DNA of 5,632 nt, from contig CABQCC010000098.1 in the NCBI GenBank assembly GCA_902462495.1, forward strand, positions 1 through 5,632, read 5' to 3'. Each line of letters starts with the position of its first letter. The first letter of the stretch is position 1. This stretch comes from an uncultured Eubacterium sp. (GTDB lineage: Bacteria; Bacillota; Clostridia; Oscillospirales; Acutalibacteraceae). A model generated the notes under the pieces. It was not told where the DNA came from and did not search any database. It saw only the letters and a program-made list of their open reading frames with translations. Positions 5,030 to 5,632 of the stretch are shown one piece after another. Made by a program: the position numbers and the translations under genes.

Positions 5030-5632
5030 TCAGTTTTTGGATGTCAAGTCTTTTATAAATGGAACTACTGCCAACAGAGAACTGACCGCCGGCAAAATAC
5101 TAAACAAGAAGAACAGCATTGCAAATAAAGCGGTGTATTCCGCACTTTCTCTCGCAACAAAACCGTTTGCAATATATTCATTCAGTTTGGCCGTTTCGGC
5201 ACTCGTGAAGCCTATTACCATATATCCTGCACTCGATATCAATGAAGAAGCACCGCTTTGAATTTTGATAATTGCAGTCTGAAAAGAGAAAAACAATGCT
5301 GTCGGCTTTGCACCTGATAGTTTGTATTCTAACTCGACCGCTTCATCAATCAGCAGAGTACGGATGTTTGAAGCAAGACTCAAAAAACTGCCTGATACAA
5401 GTGAGAGTATGAACATAACCGCAAAATTTCCTAAAGTGTTCATTGTTGTTTTGTTGCCGAGATACAATATAAAAATCATAATGTTTGGCAGTATGGATAC
5501 AAGGTTGCATATCACATAGGCCTTCTCATTTCCGAGTTTTCTTGAAAGTATAGGTACAAGAAAAGTCGAAAGCATTAAACCGACAAAGCGTAAGGCTCTC
5601 GGTTTTGCACAGGTCAAGAATATCATCGTTGC
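5030..5632 (-). CDS. GPH-family (MFS_2, MelB-like) sugar:cation symporter, C-terminal part
   Basis: The last 200 residues of an integral membrane transporter; the gene enters from the right edge and the frame is open to base 5632, so the first Met (5626) is internal. The family takes up glycosides, pentosides or hexuronides with Na+ or H+ and is usually 440-480 residues long. Four to five hydrophobic segments are visible (for example AYVICNLVSILPNIMIFILY, NFAVMFILSLVSGSFLSLAS and a last one ending VVPFIKDL). Between them lies the family's conserved loop: LLIDEAVELEYKLSGAKP, then FFSFQTAIIKIQSG and GYMVIGF. This corresponds to the Asp...Glu...Gly-x-x-x-x-Gly...Phe-Ser...Lys pattern of GPH transporters. 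The short stretch RKLGNEKAY fits the usual charged cytoplasmic loop. The substrate cannot be told from this part. Confidence 0.85.
   Translation of the reverse strand, partial: ATMIFLTCAKPRALRFVGLMLSTFLVPILSRKLGNEKAYVICNLVSILPNIMIFILYLGNKTTMNTLGNFAVMFILSLVSGSFLSLASNIRTLLIDEAVELEYKLSGAKPTALFFSFQTAIIKIQSGASSLISSAGYMVIGFTSAETAKLNEYIANGFVARESAEYTALFAMLFFLFSILPAVSSLLAVVPFIKDLTSKN

Noticed and set aside
1..5632. Possible undescribed defence or mobile system
   Set aside because: Apart from one small unknown gene, all coding sequence belongs to known transporter and phosphatase families. No CRISPR repeats, transposase, integrase, toxin-antitoxin pair or phage gene could be read on either strand.

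Overview
The window reads as chromosome of a Gram-positive anaerobe of the Bacillota, most likely class Clostridia. This is inferred from strong GGAGG-type ribosome binding sites, moderate to low GC, Clostridia-like protein sequences and a tRNA gene with an encoded CCA end. The species cannot be named from the sequence alone.

Left part (1-4092, + strand): a tightly packed polyamine uptake operon, potA (3' part only) - potB - potC - potD, followed by a HAD-family phosphatase gene. Every junction overlaps (14, 4, 4 and 8 bases), so the five genes are probably co-transcribed and translationally coupled. PotA is the ATPase, PotB and PotC form the membrane channel and PotD is the extracellular spermidine/putrescine-binding protein. 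PotD here has no convincing lipobox. It carries a C-terminal membrane anchor instead, which is unusual for a binding protein of a Gram-positive ABC importer. The first 35 bases of the window form a perfect 15-bp inverted repeat that does not fit the PotA family sequence and looks like a fold-back artefact at a contig end.

Middle part (4093-4575): a tRNA-Leu(GAG) gene with a near-consensus sigma-70 promoter. Four A-tracts phased at about 10 bp lie upstream of the promoter, and a strong intrinsic terminator follows the gene. About 180 bases further on, the last 23 bases of the tRNA region (T-loop to CCA plus three A's) occur again with one mismatch, directly ahead of a second strong terminator. 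Two perfect hairpins lie in the interval. This looks like an att-type scar, a decayed duplicate tRNA, or a mobile intergenic repeat.

Right part (4576-5632, - strand): a small hypothetical gene (107 aa), preceded by the C-terminal 200 residues of a GPH-family (MelB-like, MFS_2) sugar:cation symporter whose gene runs off the right edge. This part is convergent with the tRNA and the pot operon. The small gene and its flanks look more AT-rich than the pot genes.

No defence system, CRISPR array, transposase or phage gene is visible. The most interesting signals are the duplicated tRNA end with its hairpin-rich interval and the anchoring of PotD.
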